From NCBI RefSeq assembly GCF_020740795.1, contig NC_067301.1, positions 6,834,501 to 6,898,500 of the forward strand: a stretch of DNA of 64,000 nucleotides. The letters run 5' to 3'. Source of the stretch: Apus apus. Lineage: Eukaryota > Chordata > Aves > Apodiformes > Apodidae. Below are positions 34,201 through 46,671 of the stretch, piece after piece. The translations under genes were made by a program, and so were the position numbers. Position 1 is the first letter of the stretch. Every line of letters starts with the position of its first letter. The notes beneath the pieces were generated by a model that made no database searches, was not told where the DNA came from, and saw only the letters and a program-made list of their open reading frames with translations.

Positions 34201-37200
34201 TGGATTAGCTGGAAGCCAATCATAGGGTTGGAAGGGACCCCTGGAGATCATCGAGTCCAGCCCCCCTGCTGCAGCAGGAACACCCAGGGCAGGTCACACA
34301 GGAACGTGTCCAGATGGGTCTGGAAAGTCTCCAGAGAAGGAGACTCCACAGCCTCTCTGGGCAGCCTGGCCCAGGGCTCTGTCACCCTCACAGCAAAGAA
34401 GTTTCTCCTCCTGTTGAGGTGGAACTTCCTGTGTTGTCACTTGGTGCCGTTTCCCCTCGTCCTGTCACAGGCAGCACTGAGCAGAGACTGGCCCCTTCCT
34501 GACACCCACCCTGCAGGTATTTGTAGACATTAATCAAGTCCCCTCTCAGTCTTCTCCAGACTGAACAGCCCCAGGTCTCTCAGCCTTTCCTCATCAGACA
34601 GATGTTCCAGTCCCTTCATCATCCTCGTAGCCTCCATTGGACTCTCCTCAGCATCTCCCTGTCCCTCTGGAACTGGGGAGCCCAGAACTGGACACAACCC
34701 TCCAGATGGGGCTTCACCAGGGCAAGAGAAGCTCCCTGGACCTGCTGGCCACACTGTTCTTCATGCATCCCAAGACACTATTTGGTTTCCTTAGGTTCCT
34801 GAGGAAGGCAGGAGGAGGATGGGGCTGGAGAAGAAGGCTGAGTCCCTCTGTGCTGGGACTGCCCCTGGGTCACCCCCTGCCACCTGCAACTCAGCCCAGC
34901 CCTGCCAGGACTTCATGGGAAAACTCATGGAGGTCAAACCCCCCTGGGGTGGTTTTCTGGAAGCTGTTTTTTTTCCTCTAGGATCTTTAACAACCCTGTT
35001 ACATTTGTTCTTCAACCTTTGTCTCCAAACCATTGAAATACAATCCCTGCTGGGAACGGAATGTGCAGGGGCACTTTGTGTATCCTAAGAAAGCAGAGAA
35101 GGAGCAGAAACACCTCCTTACCTGCTGCTTTCACAGCACAACTGCAGCTCCTGGCTCACAAATGATGTGCAAGGGCTGGGGCAGGAGCCTGGGGCCAAGA
35201 CTGGTTGACAAGCCTTGGAAGAGCAGCCTGGAGAGGGTGGGATTATTTCCCACCTTACCTTGGTGGCTTTGGCACATTCCCCTTCACCCAGCCAACAGAG
35301 ATGCTTCCAAGAAGGTGCTTGGAGCTCAAGGAAAAGCTACATGTTCTCAGGATGAGCAGAAGGAAAAAAAACCTCCTGCTCAAACCTGCCCGTAGGTGGA
35401 TGGTTTTTTTGGAGGTTTTCAGCTGTACTTCACAAACTCCTGCACGGTGTTTGTTTAGAAAACACCCAAGTGGAGCCTGAGTGAGGACACAGGAAAGGTG
35501 TGTGCACCTCCAGCTGCCCCCCTGGCCTGGGGGAAGGTGCAGGGAGCTGAGAGCCAGGAGGTGATGAGCTTCAAACCTCTGTAGCCAAAGCTTTGTTGAT
35601 AGAAATCTGCTTTTGTCAACATAGCCAGGGGGCTGCCTGCAGACAGCAACTCCTCACTGACAAAACTCCAAGTTTCTGTTTGGAAAAATAGCCTCACCTG
35701 CCTGGTGGCAGCTCCTCACAGCCCCTGCCTGCGGGGTCTGTGCCCCAGCCAGGCTCCTGCCAGCCCCACCACCTGCAGCTTCCAGCTCACGCTGACTCAA
35801 AATGCACCTTGGAACCTCCAAACGCCTGGCTGGATCCTAAAAACCACCCTTTGGGGCCTGAAATGAGGCTTTGGCAACTAGAAATGAAGCTTTGGAGCCT
35901 AAAATGAGGCTGCAAAAGCAGATTTGGGGGCTTCAAAGCCCCTGGACCCTGAAAATGAGCCTTGGAATCTGAAAATGTGAAGCTTGGGACTTATAAATGA
36001 GGCTTTGTTACCTTAACAATGGGGGTTTGGACCTTCAAAATGCAACTGTGGGTCCTAAAAGCCCAGGTTGGAAGCTAAAATGAGGATTTGGGCCCTCAAA
36101 ATGGTGTTTCACACCCTCAAAATGGGTGTTTGGGTGCTCAAAATGTGGCTTTGGACATGAAGAAAATGAGATGTGAGCCCCAAGTGAGGAGTTTATGCCC
36201 TAAAATCAGAGTTTGGACCCTACAAACAAGGCTTTCAACCCAAGGATCAAAGCTTTGGACCCTAGAGATGAGGATTTTGGACCTAAACCTGAGGTTTTCA
36301 GCCATAAAAGAGAGCTTTGGACCCTCCAGCTGAGGGCACACAGGACTGAACTCCTGCCTTCCTCTTTAAATCCTCAGGTTTGGTGCCTGTGAGTGAGTAA
36401 ATGAAGGTGGCAGCAAAACCCCAAGTGTGTTCCCAACCCCCTCCCCGTGCCCACCTGAAGCAGAGCTGGGGTCCTCACCCTCCTCAGACCCCAAGAGGGG
36501 GGTAAAACTGCGTGGGGGCATCTTCAGAGAGACCTCTGGAATTGCAGCACTGATGGAAAGAGCCCAGAAGCAGAGTGAGTGCAGCACAGGTCCAGGCACG
36601 GGCTGAGGGCAAGATGAAAACCAAAGCTAATGATTCCCCCCCCCAAGGCTTGGGATTGTGGTCTGGAATCCTCAGCCCTGCGGGGCTTCTGTCTCCTGCT
36701 CTTTTCTTCTCCTGGAAGCTGCTCATGAGTCAGCTTGTCCTCCCAGCAGATGTTTGAAGGTCACTGACATCCCGGGAAGCAGCAGCGATGATCCTTCTGA
36801 CAAGGAAGGGATGATCCTGATCTCTGGCACCTCCCCAGGGGACACCCACAGCCACCCACCAGAGCCAGGCCTGGTTGGGGCAGAGAAAGACCTGGCAGGG
36901 ACAGCAAAGGCAGCCTGATAAAGACCAGCTTTTATTGCTCCTTGCCCTGAGCATCTGCAGACGTTCTCCTGGGCACCACGTGTCCCCCCAGCACTGCCTG
37001 GGTTGGGTGTCTTTTCACTCTGGAGGCCTCAGGGGCCAGAGAGGGGATGACTGCTGAGGTTTCCAGCTCTCCTTGCTGTAGCAGGGTCCCACCACTCTGG
37101 GGTGTGTTCTTCTAAGTTCTCCTTCATCCAGAAGGAGTGTCCCGTTGACTCAGCCAGGCTCTCCAGGAAACTCACAGCTCGTCCTTGAGCTTCCCTGCCC

Positions 37201-40200
37201 CTCAGCCGCTCCTGGGCCATGACTCTCTCTGCTCTCTCTAAGCTCAGCAAAACACCAAAGCTTGGCCTCCAGAAGCACTGGGCTTTGTTTGATCTCAGCT
37301 CAGCCACAGCTGGAAAGCAGAAGAGGTGAACGTGAGATTTTCTGCTGGTGCTGATGGCCCAGACCTGCCTGTGTCCCCAGCAGGAGCAGCTCCAGTGCCC
37401 CACAGCCCCCCCACGGCAGCACTGCCCCCCACCAGCACCAGCAGGTCCTTCCAGGCAGCTTTCCTGCTGCTCCCCTGTGTGACAAGCTGATAGAGTCACA
37501 GAATGCCGGGTTGGAAGGGACCCCGAGGATCATCTGGTCCAACCTTTCCAGGTAATCATCCAGTTGAAATGAGGTGGCCCAGCACCTGTCAGGCTGAGAC
37601 TTCCACCTGTCCCATGTGGGGGAATCCACCTCTTCCCTTGGGAGATTGTTCCAGTGTCCAGCTGTTTTCATGGGGAAACATCTTCTACTGGAGTCCAATG
37701 GGAATCTTCCCAGGAGCAACTTGTACCCATCACCCCCTGGCTTTTCCTTCTCCTTGTAACAAGGGAGTCTCCATCTTCTTGGCAGCCACCCTTCATGGAC
37801 TGGGACATGGCAATAAGGTCTCCCCTGAGCCTTCTCCTCTCCAGGCTGAACAAACCCAGCTCTCTCAGCCTCTCCTCACATGGCAGGTCCTCCAACCCTC
37901 TGAGCATCCCCATCTGCTGACACAGAAGTGTTGGGAGCTGGCAACAGTTACACCAAAAGCCAAGAGAGATGGGTAACTGAGCACCAGGCTCCCTCAGCAC
38001 GTGGCTGTGGCTGCAGATGCCTGGTCTGGTGGACCCACCCTGCAACGTGGGGCCCTGGTGGGGCTGGGGAGGAGATGGGGAGCTGCAAAGGGGCATCTCA
38101 TCAGTGCTGGTCAATATCTAAATGGTGGGTGTCAGGAGAGGGGGGCCAGACTCTGCTCAGGGGTGTCCAGGGACAGGACAAGGGGCAATGGGCATAAGCT
38201 GGAGCACAGGAGGGTCAAGGTGAACATGAGGAAGAACTTCTTGACTGTGAGGGTGACAGAGCCCTGGGACAGGCTGCCCAGGGAGGCTGTGGAGTCTCCA
38301 TCCCTGGAGACATTCCAACCCCACCTGGATGTTCCTGTGGGATCTGCTCTAGGGGATCCTGCTCTGGCAGGGGTCGGACTGGGTGATCTCCAGACGTCCC
38401 TTCCAACCCTGACAACTAAAGGGTGAACAGACCAACTGTGGTGTGGACTTGCCAGCAGCAGCACCAGGCAGGGAGCAGCTCTCTGGGCAGGAAATATTTC
38501 TGACAACCAGCAGAAAAGCTGCAGAAGCTCCTTGGCCACCAAACCCACCCTGGGCGGTGGATCCACCGGAGCGTAACGCGATGCAGCAGGATATTCTGGT
38601 TTTTATGGGCTTTCCAGACTCTGCACCCAAAATTCCAGGCTCAGAACTGGCTGGGAAAGGGTTGCAGGAAGCTGAGCTCCATGAGAGGATCTCCCTCCTC
38701 GCTCCCAGCCCGTGTCTCCTGCAGCTGGAGGTGAGCCATGCTGGCACCAGCCTGGCAAACCCTACGCTCCACTGCCTGCTCTGAGTCACCTTTGTTGCCA
38801 TCAGCACAGGCCCCTGGAGCACCTTTGTCTGAGCTTCTCTCTGGTCTTGTGATGATCATTTTCTCTGCTTCACAGCTTTCGTTGCTGCTGCCTTATTAGC
38901 CCTTTTCTGTAGGCTGCAGGGATTCTTCATCTCGAGGCACCACATGACCCAAGAGGATGTCCAAAGCTGTTCCTTCAAGAAGCAGGAATGAGAGCCAGGC
39001 TCTAACATGACAGCTTTAATTCCCAGCTATTAATTCCAGACACAAAGACCATTAGAATCATTGAATCACAGAACCATTCAGGCTGGGAAAGCCCCTTGGG
39101 ATCACCCAGTCCAACCATCATCCCTGCTCTACCAAGTTCTCCCCTCAACCACATCCACCAACACCACATCCAAACCACCCTTCAACACACCCAGGGATGG
39201 TGACTCCACCACCTCCCTGGGCAGCCTGTGCCAGAGTCTGACAACCCTTTTTGTGAAAAAATTGTTCCTAATGTCCAGTCTGAGCCTGCAGCTTGAAGCC
39301 AATTACAATCACTCTTCTACAGTCTGCAAACTTGAATGGGACAAGCGACCGCTCCTGGTGCTTCTCCTTCACTCACCCTTGTCCCGTTGCCACCTTTCCC
39401 TGCAGAAACACGTCCTGGGCCTGGTGCAGAGGAGAGCCCAGGGGCTGGTTTGGGAGGGCAGACACCCAGAAGCCATCCCTGCAGCCCTGCAGGCCGTGAG
39501 GTTGGGTGCTGAGGTGCATGGCTCGGATTCTGTGCAGCTGGTGCCTGCTTATCTCCTCTTGGCCGAGGCCTCCACTGGTGAGTATTGTCTAAATAGTAAT
39601 GCTGGCAAGGGCAAGACCTCCCCTGGGTCAGGTTACTGGTTTCCTCTTAGCATTTATCAGGGAAGGAGCAGCTCTGCCGTGTCCCTACCCTGCCCTGCCT
39701 CAAGGGCACTGCAGAGATCTGAGAAGTCACCCCCCTCCTCCTCTGCTGCGGGATCAGTCCTGCCCTGTGAAGAGATCAATGAAAGCAAATGAAATGCTTT
39801 CTCCATCCCGACAGTGCCCACAAAAGAGGCAAGGTGAACATCTGTTCTTTACCTCTGGGTGACTCCTAAAAGCTGAACATTCCCCAAGGTGGTTGGTTCT
39901 GCTCTTATCTCAGAGAACCAGCAAACATTTCCCAGGCCGTTGCACCTGCCAGCGCCCGGTGCGTTCACAAAAGCTGTCCCTGCCTGCAGCAGAGCTGCTC
40001 TCACTGCCTCCAGGCTTTATAAGAAATGAAAAATTAAAGAGTCTTCATGTGGAGGAGAGCTGTTCCTCACCTGCAGGGGTGAAGGACTCAGAAGTGGTTG
40101 TAAATCCTTGCTGTCCAGGAGGACACACTGTGCCCTGCTGGCAGGACTGAGCTGGCTCGGGGGCTGTAAATGGGGTGGCAAGAGAAGGGGGAAACATTCC

Positions 40201-43200
40201 CATGAGTAATTCTGGTGTGATAATACGTGAGTCATTCGTGGCTGCCTGTAGAGAACCTGCTTTGGACACGTGTTTCAGAGGTTTTCAATGCAGTGCACAG
40301 TTTCTGGCTTCTCCTGTAACTCTAGACACTGTAAATTAGATTCTGAAACCTCAACTGAGGAGCGTTCGGGGGTGACGTGGGGCCTCCACAGACCAGGTCT
40401 CTACCAACCTGCTGCAAAGGGCAGTATTCTCTACATTTCTGAATTTAAAATGCTCTTTATCCTGCTTATTTCTACGTGTCATTCAGGTGCTGGCTGCCTT
40501 CAGGAGGCATCCAAGTATCTGTCCCAGGCTGAGTGGATTGTGCTCAGCACCCCAAGCTGCAGCGATGCGGTTCGGTCTCAGGTACAACGTGCTCTGGGGC
40601 TCTTCTGTGTTGCAGAAGGAAACCTTGACCAGGCTTTATACCACCTGGCAAATGATGTAAGCCAACTCAAACACAGGAACACTTCATTTCCCTTCCTTCT
40701 GTAATACTTCCAGATTGATAGGGAAGCCCCAGCAGGCAGATCTGTCACCCTGATTTTAGGTACTGAGAGGACACGTGTTGTGAACACCTGAAGTGTCCAG
40801 ATCCAAGACATCTCTGTATCCTTGTGCTACCAAAATGGTCTTCTACCAGTTATCCTTAATTGCCCTGGAGTGACAGACACCTTGTCTGCACTGCATCTGC
40901 TTTAGGTTTATCTAGCAGCTTGGTTACAGTCCTGAGAACAGACATTCCTACCAGAAAATGGATGAGTTGCCTTTTATTCAACAGAGAATCTACTTTCTGT
41001 TTTGGCTGTGATTTTCATAGAATCATGGGATGGCTTGGGTTGGAAGGGACCTTAAAGATCATCCAGATCCAACCCCCCTGCAGGGGCAGGGACACCTCCC
41101 ACCAGCCCAGGCTGCTCCAAGCCCCATCCAACCTGCCCTTCAACACTGCCAGGGATGGGGCAGCCACAGCTTCCCTGGGCAACCTGGGCCAGGCTCTCAC
41201 CACCCTCACAGCCAAGAATTTCCTCCTCATGTCCAACCTCAATCTCCCTCTTCCAGTTTTAATCCATTCCTCTCATCCCATCCCTCCCTGCCCTTGTCCC
41301 AAGTCCCTCCCCAGCTTTCCTGGAGCCCCTTCAGGCACTGGAAGCTGCTCTAAGGTCTCCCTGGAGCCTTCTCTTCTCCAGGCTGAACACCCCAACTCTC
41401 CCAGCCTGTCCCCAGAGCAGAGCTGCTCCAGCCTCTGGTTAACCTTATTTAACTCATTAAACCCTCTGCCTTATTTAACTCTTCCAGTGTCAGATCCAAT
41501 GCCACTTCCCCCCATTCAGTCTGAGCTAGGAGACCCACTTCCCAGCTCCAGGGGGGCTCTTGCCAGCTGTGTTCCTGAGGATGCTTTGCCTGTCATTTGA
41601 TCCCCCAAAGGCAGATGAACTCCATGACATCCTATTTATGTCCCGTGCAGACTAAATTTATCCAGTGTGGAGCATGGAATGCCCTCCCCTCTTGAACCTG
41701 ATAGTTGCTTTGTGTGGGTGTCAGCCCTGCCACAGGGGTGAGGAGAGTCAGGTCCTGTTTATTAGAATCACCCCAACCCTGATTTGCTCAGTCTGAACCT
41801 TCTGGGAGAGGTTCCCCCGCCCTGGGCCATTGTTTTAGGTACCTTCAATCTGGTGCCTGAAAGGGTGTCAGGTCATCATCATTAATTTTTTTTGCCATTA
41901 ACAAGTCTCTGCTCCACGTCAGAGCAGCCCAGGACCTGCCTGGACCTTGGCTGGGTGCCCGTGATCTGCTGAGAGTCACAGGCTGGCTCAGAATAGCTGG
42001 AATGCACCAACACCCCCCCGGGCTGGGGCTGGGGAGGGAACAGGCACCACCAGCAGGGCTGGAGAGCTGAGAACCTGCAGCAGGTTGTGAGTGAGGACCT
42101 GAGAGATGCAGGCTGCACAGGGGAAGAGGAGATGTGGAAAACCTGCCCCACCCTGCAGTGGGGTGAAACCTGGGATGAGGTTCCTCTGCCCAAGGGAGAA
42201 GATGTGGAGTTGTTGCATTCCTCTGCAGAAAACCCAAAATGCAGCTTTTTTAGTACATTTTACCTCATAAAATCATCAAATCCCAAAGCTGACAGAGGCA
42301 GGTTTGACTTCAGTTCATAGAATCATAGAATCCCAGACTGGTTTGAGTTTGGAAGGGGCTTAAAGACCATCCAGTTCCAACCCCCCTGCATGGGCAGGGA
42401 CACCTCCCACCAGCCCAGGTTGCTCCAAGCCCCATCCAACCTGCCCTTCAACACCTCCAGGGATGGGGCAGCCACAGCTTCCCTGGGCAGCCTGGGCCAG
42501 GGTCTCACCACCCTTGCAGCAAAGAATTTCCTCCTAATATTTAATCTCAATCTCTCCTCTCCAGTTTTAATCCATTAAAAACTCCATGTGAGGCTTCCAA
42601 CCACACGTGCACAAACCTCCTGGCAAAAGCCTCGTGGTGCCTTTCCCTGGTGCATCCAATTAGCTCTAATTATCTCCAACTAACACTACAGATACACAGA
42701 AAGCAAAGGGAATGTTTGCAATCGTGTGAATCCCCACTGAACAATTCCCCAGCTCGAATATGAACATTAAAACTCTTGTTTTTCCTTTACAACCCCTTTC
42801 AGATCTACCTGGCCAGCTCTACCTTTGGGCTAAGGTCTCTGGAGGTCTCTGGAGGGTATTTCCACATGGCCAATATTTTCTCTCGCCAGAACAAACTGGA
42901 CATTGCAAACTCCCTCTATACTGAGGTTGGTCAAACCAAAGCTCGTCCTTTATGTTTGCCCTCATTATTACTATTTTTTTTCCTGTGCTCTTCCCAGCAT
43001 TTTTCCAGTTTTCTGACTTCCTTTAATACAAGGGTCAGCATCTCAAGTGCCTTTTAGGATCAAGCTCAGCAACTTGTTTCACACCTAAATGTTTCTCTGA
43101 GTTAAAAAATGAGCAGAGAGGAATTCTGTCAATTCTTGGAGAGGAGGATTCTTGGTAAAAAAAAAAAGTGGGTTTTTGAGTTGTCTTCCATTTGGGCAGC

Positions 43201-46200
43201 CAAACCCTGTTAAAAAAAAATGTCTTTGCTACCAAATACCCAGTGCCAGAGGTGAGAGTCCCACGAGGAGAGAGGGGGGGTCAAGGAGTTTCCATGGGCA
43301 GGGAGGAGCTGCTGAGTGGTGGGATGCAAACAAGCCATGTAGGATTTGTGCTGGGGATCAATGGGAAGTCACACTGCTCAGAGATGTTCAGAAGGGAGTG
43401 ATTAAGGGAAGCAACAATTCTCTAATCACTCTAATAACTGGGGGGGGGGGGGAAGCAGCAGAGCCTTTATTTGTTTAGCCTGGTTGTCTGAGGACACCAG
43501 GCCCTGGCAGCTCTGCAACCTGCCTCCCCAGCTCCAAGCCAACTGGCTTTTGGTGGACGATTTAGTTGGATTTGTTGGAGTTTGATGACAATGACTAGTC
43601 TGCTGGAGAAGTGAGGCTGCCCTGGGGGGGAAGAGTGGTCAGATCTGCAGGTGAGACACCCGTGCTGGCAGCAGCCAGCTCAGCAGGCACTGGGGTGTTG
43701 TGGCAGGGCCCTGCAGGACGCATTGTTTATAGAACAGTGAGTTGCTAAATACCAGCTATTCATGCAAGTGAAATAATTCATTTGCTTCCTGATAGGTGAC
43801 TGCCATCTGGCATTCCTGGCTGCTGAGCCTAGTGCAGGCAGAGGAGCAGATCCTCGAGGCAGAACCGGAAACGTCTCCGTTTGCCGAGGACCGAGAAGTC
43901 AGCGGAGACCAGATGAGTAAGCACTGAGCTGGCCCAGCCCTGTGGGGTGGGGAGAGGGGATGGGAAAGGATCCATCCCACGGCTCATCTGAGCAGCTCTG
44001 GGCTTTGTGTGGCATCTCTGCCCACCAAAGGGCTTTGGGGTCACGGGTGTTCCTGGTGTTGCTGCTCCGGGGCTTGCGCTGGATGGAACAAACGAGGCTG
44101 CCTTGGGAATGGGGCTGTTCACCTGGAAACTGTGTTGTTGACCTGCTCCTTTTCACAGCACCCTTGGCAGTGACTACAGCAACACCAGATTTTGCCTTCA
44201 GGGTTTGTTTCCACTTCAACATCCTCATTTCTCCTTTGTTTCTATTTAACGATATGAAAGTGACATTTAATCTCACCTGGACAGGTTTACAGCTCTGCTT
44301 TCTGGAGCAGTAGGACACAGTGGAAAAGTGTTCGTTGGTGATTGGATGTATTAATCTGGAGAATATTCTTAGAAGAGAAGCTGGGGAATGTCTCACCAGG
44401 ATAAGTGTAGGGTGTGAACATTGATCTCCTGAGATGTTTTGTGGAAGTGCTGAGCTCTGTCCTGTGACCAGTTGAGCTTCATGTGACTCGTGCCTGGAGA
44501 GGGTGAACCACTTCTCCATCCTGGTTAAACTCAGTGATTAGCAAAAGTACCAGTATAGCTGATGCCAAAATTAAGTGAAGACTTGGTGATAATGGGGGAT
44601 CTCTGAGAGTGGTGAGACACAGGCCCAGGTTGCCCAGGGAAGCTGTGGCTGCCCCATCCCTGGCAGTGTTGAAGGGCAGGTTGGATGGGGCTTGGAGCAG
44701 CCTGGGCTGGTGGGAGGTGTCCCTGCCCATGCAGGGGGTTGGAATGAGATGATTTTTAAGGTCCCTTTCAACCCAGACCAGTCTGGGATTCTATTATGAT
44801 TCTATAATGTAAAGGTGCATGAAGCACCAGGAAATGTGCTGCTGTGCATGGCCCTGCCCTTCTCTCCCCAGAGGTCAGGCTGGGTCTGGTCCTTCTCTGC
44901 TTCCCACCATCTATGCTAAGAGGAGCATTATCAGAGAAGAGAAACATTCCTGGAAATCTCATCAGCTGCCACTGTCTCCATCCAGTAGGAACCACACCAA
45001 GCCAGGCTACACAATATTAGTTATGACAGGAGTACCAAAGTGGCTCTTTTCATGCAGCTGTGATGACTCCACATCCCCACTAAAGCTTCATCAACACAGT
45101 TACTGACTGGGTGAAGAGAGCTCTGGTAATGGGTGTGGAATTTGCAAGGAGCTGGGACACCACACTGGTGCTGGTAGCAGAAACACTTTGATGTCTAGAA
45201 GAGATATCTGGGCAGTTTTGGGTACAGTATCTTGCATCCATCCATCCAACAAGGTTCTGTCATCCCTGGAGCAGGTGAAGCCCAGCAGGAAGAGGCAGCC
45301 CGGGTGCTGAGTGTGGTGCTGGGGGTCAGGGAGCAGGCACCAAAGCAACACCCTGGGGAAACCTCCCGAGTCCTGCACGCCCTGGCCATGCTCTGGTACC
45401 TGAGCAGGGATTTCTCCAAGGTGAGTTTCCTCTGCTGAAGGCTCCAGGGGGGGCTGCCTGACTCTCTTCCAGTCTCACCCCATCCCATGAACTCACTTGC
45501 CCATGTTCATCTTCCAAGTCCCCCTCAACCTGGCAGTGCCAGGACCAAGGACAAAGAGCCCTGTGTGAACCCAACTCACGATCTGCACGGGGCAGTAAAG
45601 CCCCCAGGGCCCAGTTTGATCCCTGCCAGGCCATCTGCCCTGGATCCTGCAGTGATCCACATTTTCTGGCTTTGTCCTTTATCTGGGCTGTCCTGGCTGC
45701 CTGTCCCAGGGCAGGTCTGTGCAGTGGGGGAGATGTGGGTCAGTGTGTGTCCCCTGGAGCTGGGCACCCTGTCATTGCCAGGGTGGTGATGCAGGTTCAG
45801 GTTGCTTGACCCTTCTCATTCAGTTTTCAGCCTGTATTTTTATGGCCAACCATTCCAGATGTGACTGCTGACTTCAGAGTGCCCTGTCCTCTGCCTTAAC
45901 CATCACGGGTTGCGAGGAAGAGCCGAGCAGTGAACATCTGGAAACCAGGCCCCTTTGCTGGGGCTTCCAGCTCAAAAGCCCAAGTCCCTCCTGCCTGTGT
46001 TTTGGAGGGTGAACATCCAGATTATTGGTGGTCTCTTCATTGTATGGGAGAAAGTCACAGTGATGTGAGTCACTGTTGGGAAGACACAAAAAAACAAATC
46101 CAAATTAGAAAACAGGCCAAGCTTTAGAATGTGAGAATGGCAAATCCCTGGAAGAGCCACGGAGGGAAAAGAGGGATTTAGTTCAGACTGAGTCAATCCA

Positions 46201-46629
46201 GATGGATTTTTTTTCCTGAAATAGCTTTGGGAATGTTCAGATGAGCTGCTGGGTTAGATGGGAGGTGATGATCTGCAGCAGCGTGGGGGCTGGGGTCAAT
46301 AATCTCCTCTTGTCTGCATGGCTGGGGCCTCACTGTGGTATCTGCTGGAGCTTTACTCTCTCCTGTAAAGCAGCTTGTGCAGGTCACCCTCTGCAGCAGA
46401 GGCTGGAGCTGGATCTGCTCCAGTGCAGCAACTCTGAGGAGCCTCTGCAGGTGCTTTAACCACCCATTGAGAAAAGCCAAATTCCTTTGTCTCTTCTGTT
46501 TCCCTCCAGGCTCGTGAGATGGGGATGAAAGCCTTGGACCTGGTGAAACAACTGCCCCACCAGGAGTCTCTAGAAAACATTGGTCGTTTGTTGAAGTTGA
46601 TTAACTCCCAGCCTTCCTGCACAAAATAA
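31179..46629 (+). CDS. ZMYND12: ZMYND12, MYND zinc finger plus helical-repeat protein
   Basis: Exons: about 31179-31291 (start uncertain), 32305-32446, 39406-39577, 40487-40656, 42803-42925, 43796-43916, 45275-45420, 46510-46629; phases agree throughout. Exon 1 begins the MYND finger ([16 protein letters not shown]). A ligand cysteine is encoded across the exon 1/2 junction (TG|T), followed by HQKADW and ICQLL, all close to human. Downstream are helical, TPR-like segments: [35 protein letters not shown]. The C-terminal exon ends SQPSCTK. In mammals ZMYND12 is an axonemal protein needed for sperm flagella, working with TTC29. No in-frame ATG is visible upstream of the MYND finger. CR1 copies fill the introns. 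Confidence 0.92.
31500..31965 (+). repeat. ZMYND12: GGGAGCAGGGCTG minisatellite in ZMYND12 intron 1
   Basis: Short units GGGAGCAGGGCTG and GGGAGCAGAGCA, arranged in a higher-order repeat: the marker GAGCATGGAGCA recurs at 31539, 31620 and 31708 (81 and 88 nt apart). Open in all frames through composition only. Confidence 0.95.
32637..33150 (-). mobile_element. CR1 3' copy, ZMYND12 intron 2
   Basis: Long inverted copy of about 510 nt, from GTTGGAAGGGACCTCTGG to the RT-coding end around AGAACTGGACCCAATC. Confidence 0.9.
34216..34797 (-). mobile_element. CR1 3' copy, ZMYND12 intron 2
   Basis: Inverted copy of about 580 nt reaching further 5' into the RT-coding part than most in this window (to CAAGACACTATTTGGTTTCC). 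Confidence 0.9.
35800..36335 (+). repeat. Degenerate AAAATGAGGCTTTGGA tandem repeat
   Basis: About twenty diverged units of roughly 24-27 nt on the pattern GGACCCTNAAAATGAGGCTT. Old, with no two units identical, and not coding. Confidence 0.85.
36931..36936 (-). terminator. Poly(A) signal of the orphan minus-strand exon
   Basis: AATAAA on the minus strand (GCAATAAAAGC), 93 nt past the TGA. Confidence 0.55.
37029..37309 (-). CDS. Orphan terminal exon, unknown gene, antisense in ZMYND12 intron 2
   Basis: A 92-residue open frame follows a strong acceptor (CTTCTGCTTTCCAG) and ends in TGA at 37029-37031, with AATAAA about 95 nt later at 36931-36936. The protein is charged and not repeat-like: [14 protein letters not shown], then [28 protein letters not shown] and [12 protein letters not shown]. 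Tryptophan-rich, balanced composition with codon use unlike the noncoding surroundings suggests a real exon. It begins with two bases of a split codon, so at least one upstream exon must exist; none was found with confidence between 37310 and 39400. It could be a nested gene, the tail of a longer minus-strand gene, or a relic. Not recognised. Confidence 0.5.
37493..37925 (-). mobile_element. CR1-related LINE copy
   Basis: Inverted copy of a more diverged CR1 subfamily (GTTGGAAGGGACCCCGAGGA, then AGCAACTTGTACCCATCACC). It lies about 185 nt upstream of the orphan exon on its strand. Confidence 0.8.
38096..38412 (+). mobile_element. CR1 3' copy, ZMYND12 intron 2
   Basis: Ends CGTCCCTTCCAACCC. 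Same subfamily as the inverted copy at 32637-33150 (GGGACAGGACAAGGGGCAAT). Confidence 0.9.
39055..39310 (-). mobile_element. CR1 3' copy just upstream of ZMYND12 exon 3
   Basis: Starts AGAATCATTGAATCACAGAA and ends about 95 nt before the exon 3 acceptor. Confidence 0.85.
41016..41441 (-). mobile_element. CR1 3' copy, ZMYND12 intron 4
   Basis: About 425 nt, well preserved, starting CATAGAATCATGGGATGGC. Confidence 0.9.
42317..42588 (-). mobile_element. CR1 3' copy, ZMYND12 intron 4
   Basis: Starts CATAGAATCATAGAATCCCA. Second inverted CR1 in the same intron, about 215 nt before exon 5. Confidence 0.9.
44606..44812 (+). mobile_element. CR1 3' copy, ZMYND12 intron 6
   Basis: Ends with ATTCTATTATGATTCTATAA, slightly decayed terminal repeats. 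Confidence 0.9.
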
Positions 46630-46630
46630 A
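46625..46630 (+). terminator. ZMYND12: ZMYND12 poly(A) signal overlapping the stop codon
   Basis: AATAAA spans the TAA stop (46627-46629). A GT-rich stretch (GGGTGTTTGGCTGGGTTATC) follows about 20-40 nt later, as expected of a downstream element, so the 3' UTR would be only about 20 nt. Confidence 0.75.
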
Positions 46631-46671
46631 GAGCTTGTACCAGAGCTGGGTGTTTGGCTGGGTTATCTGTG

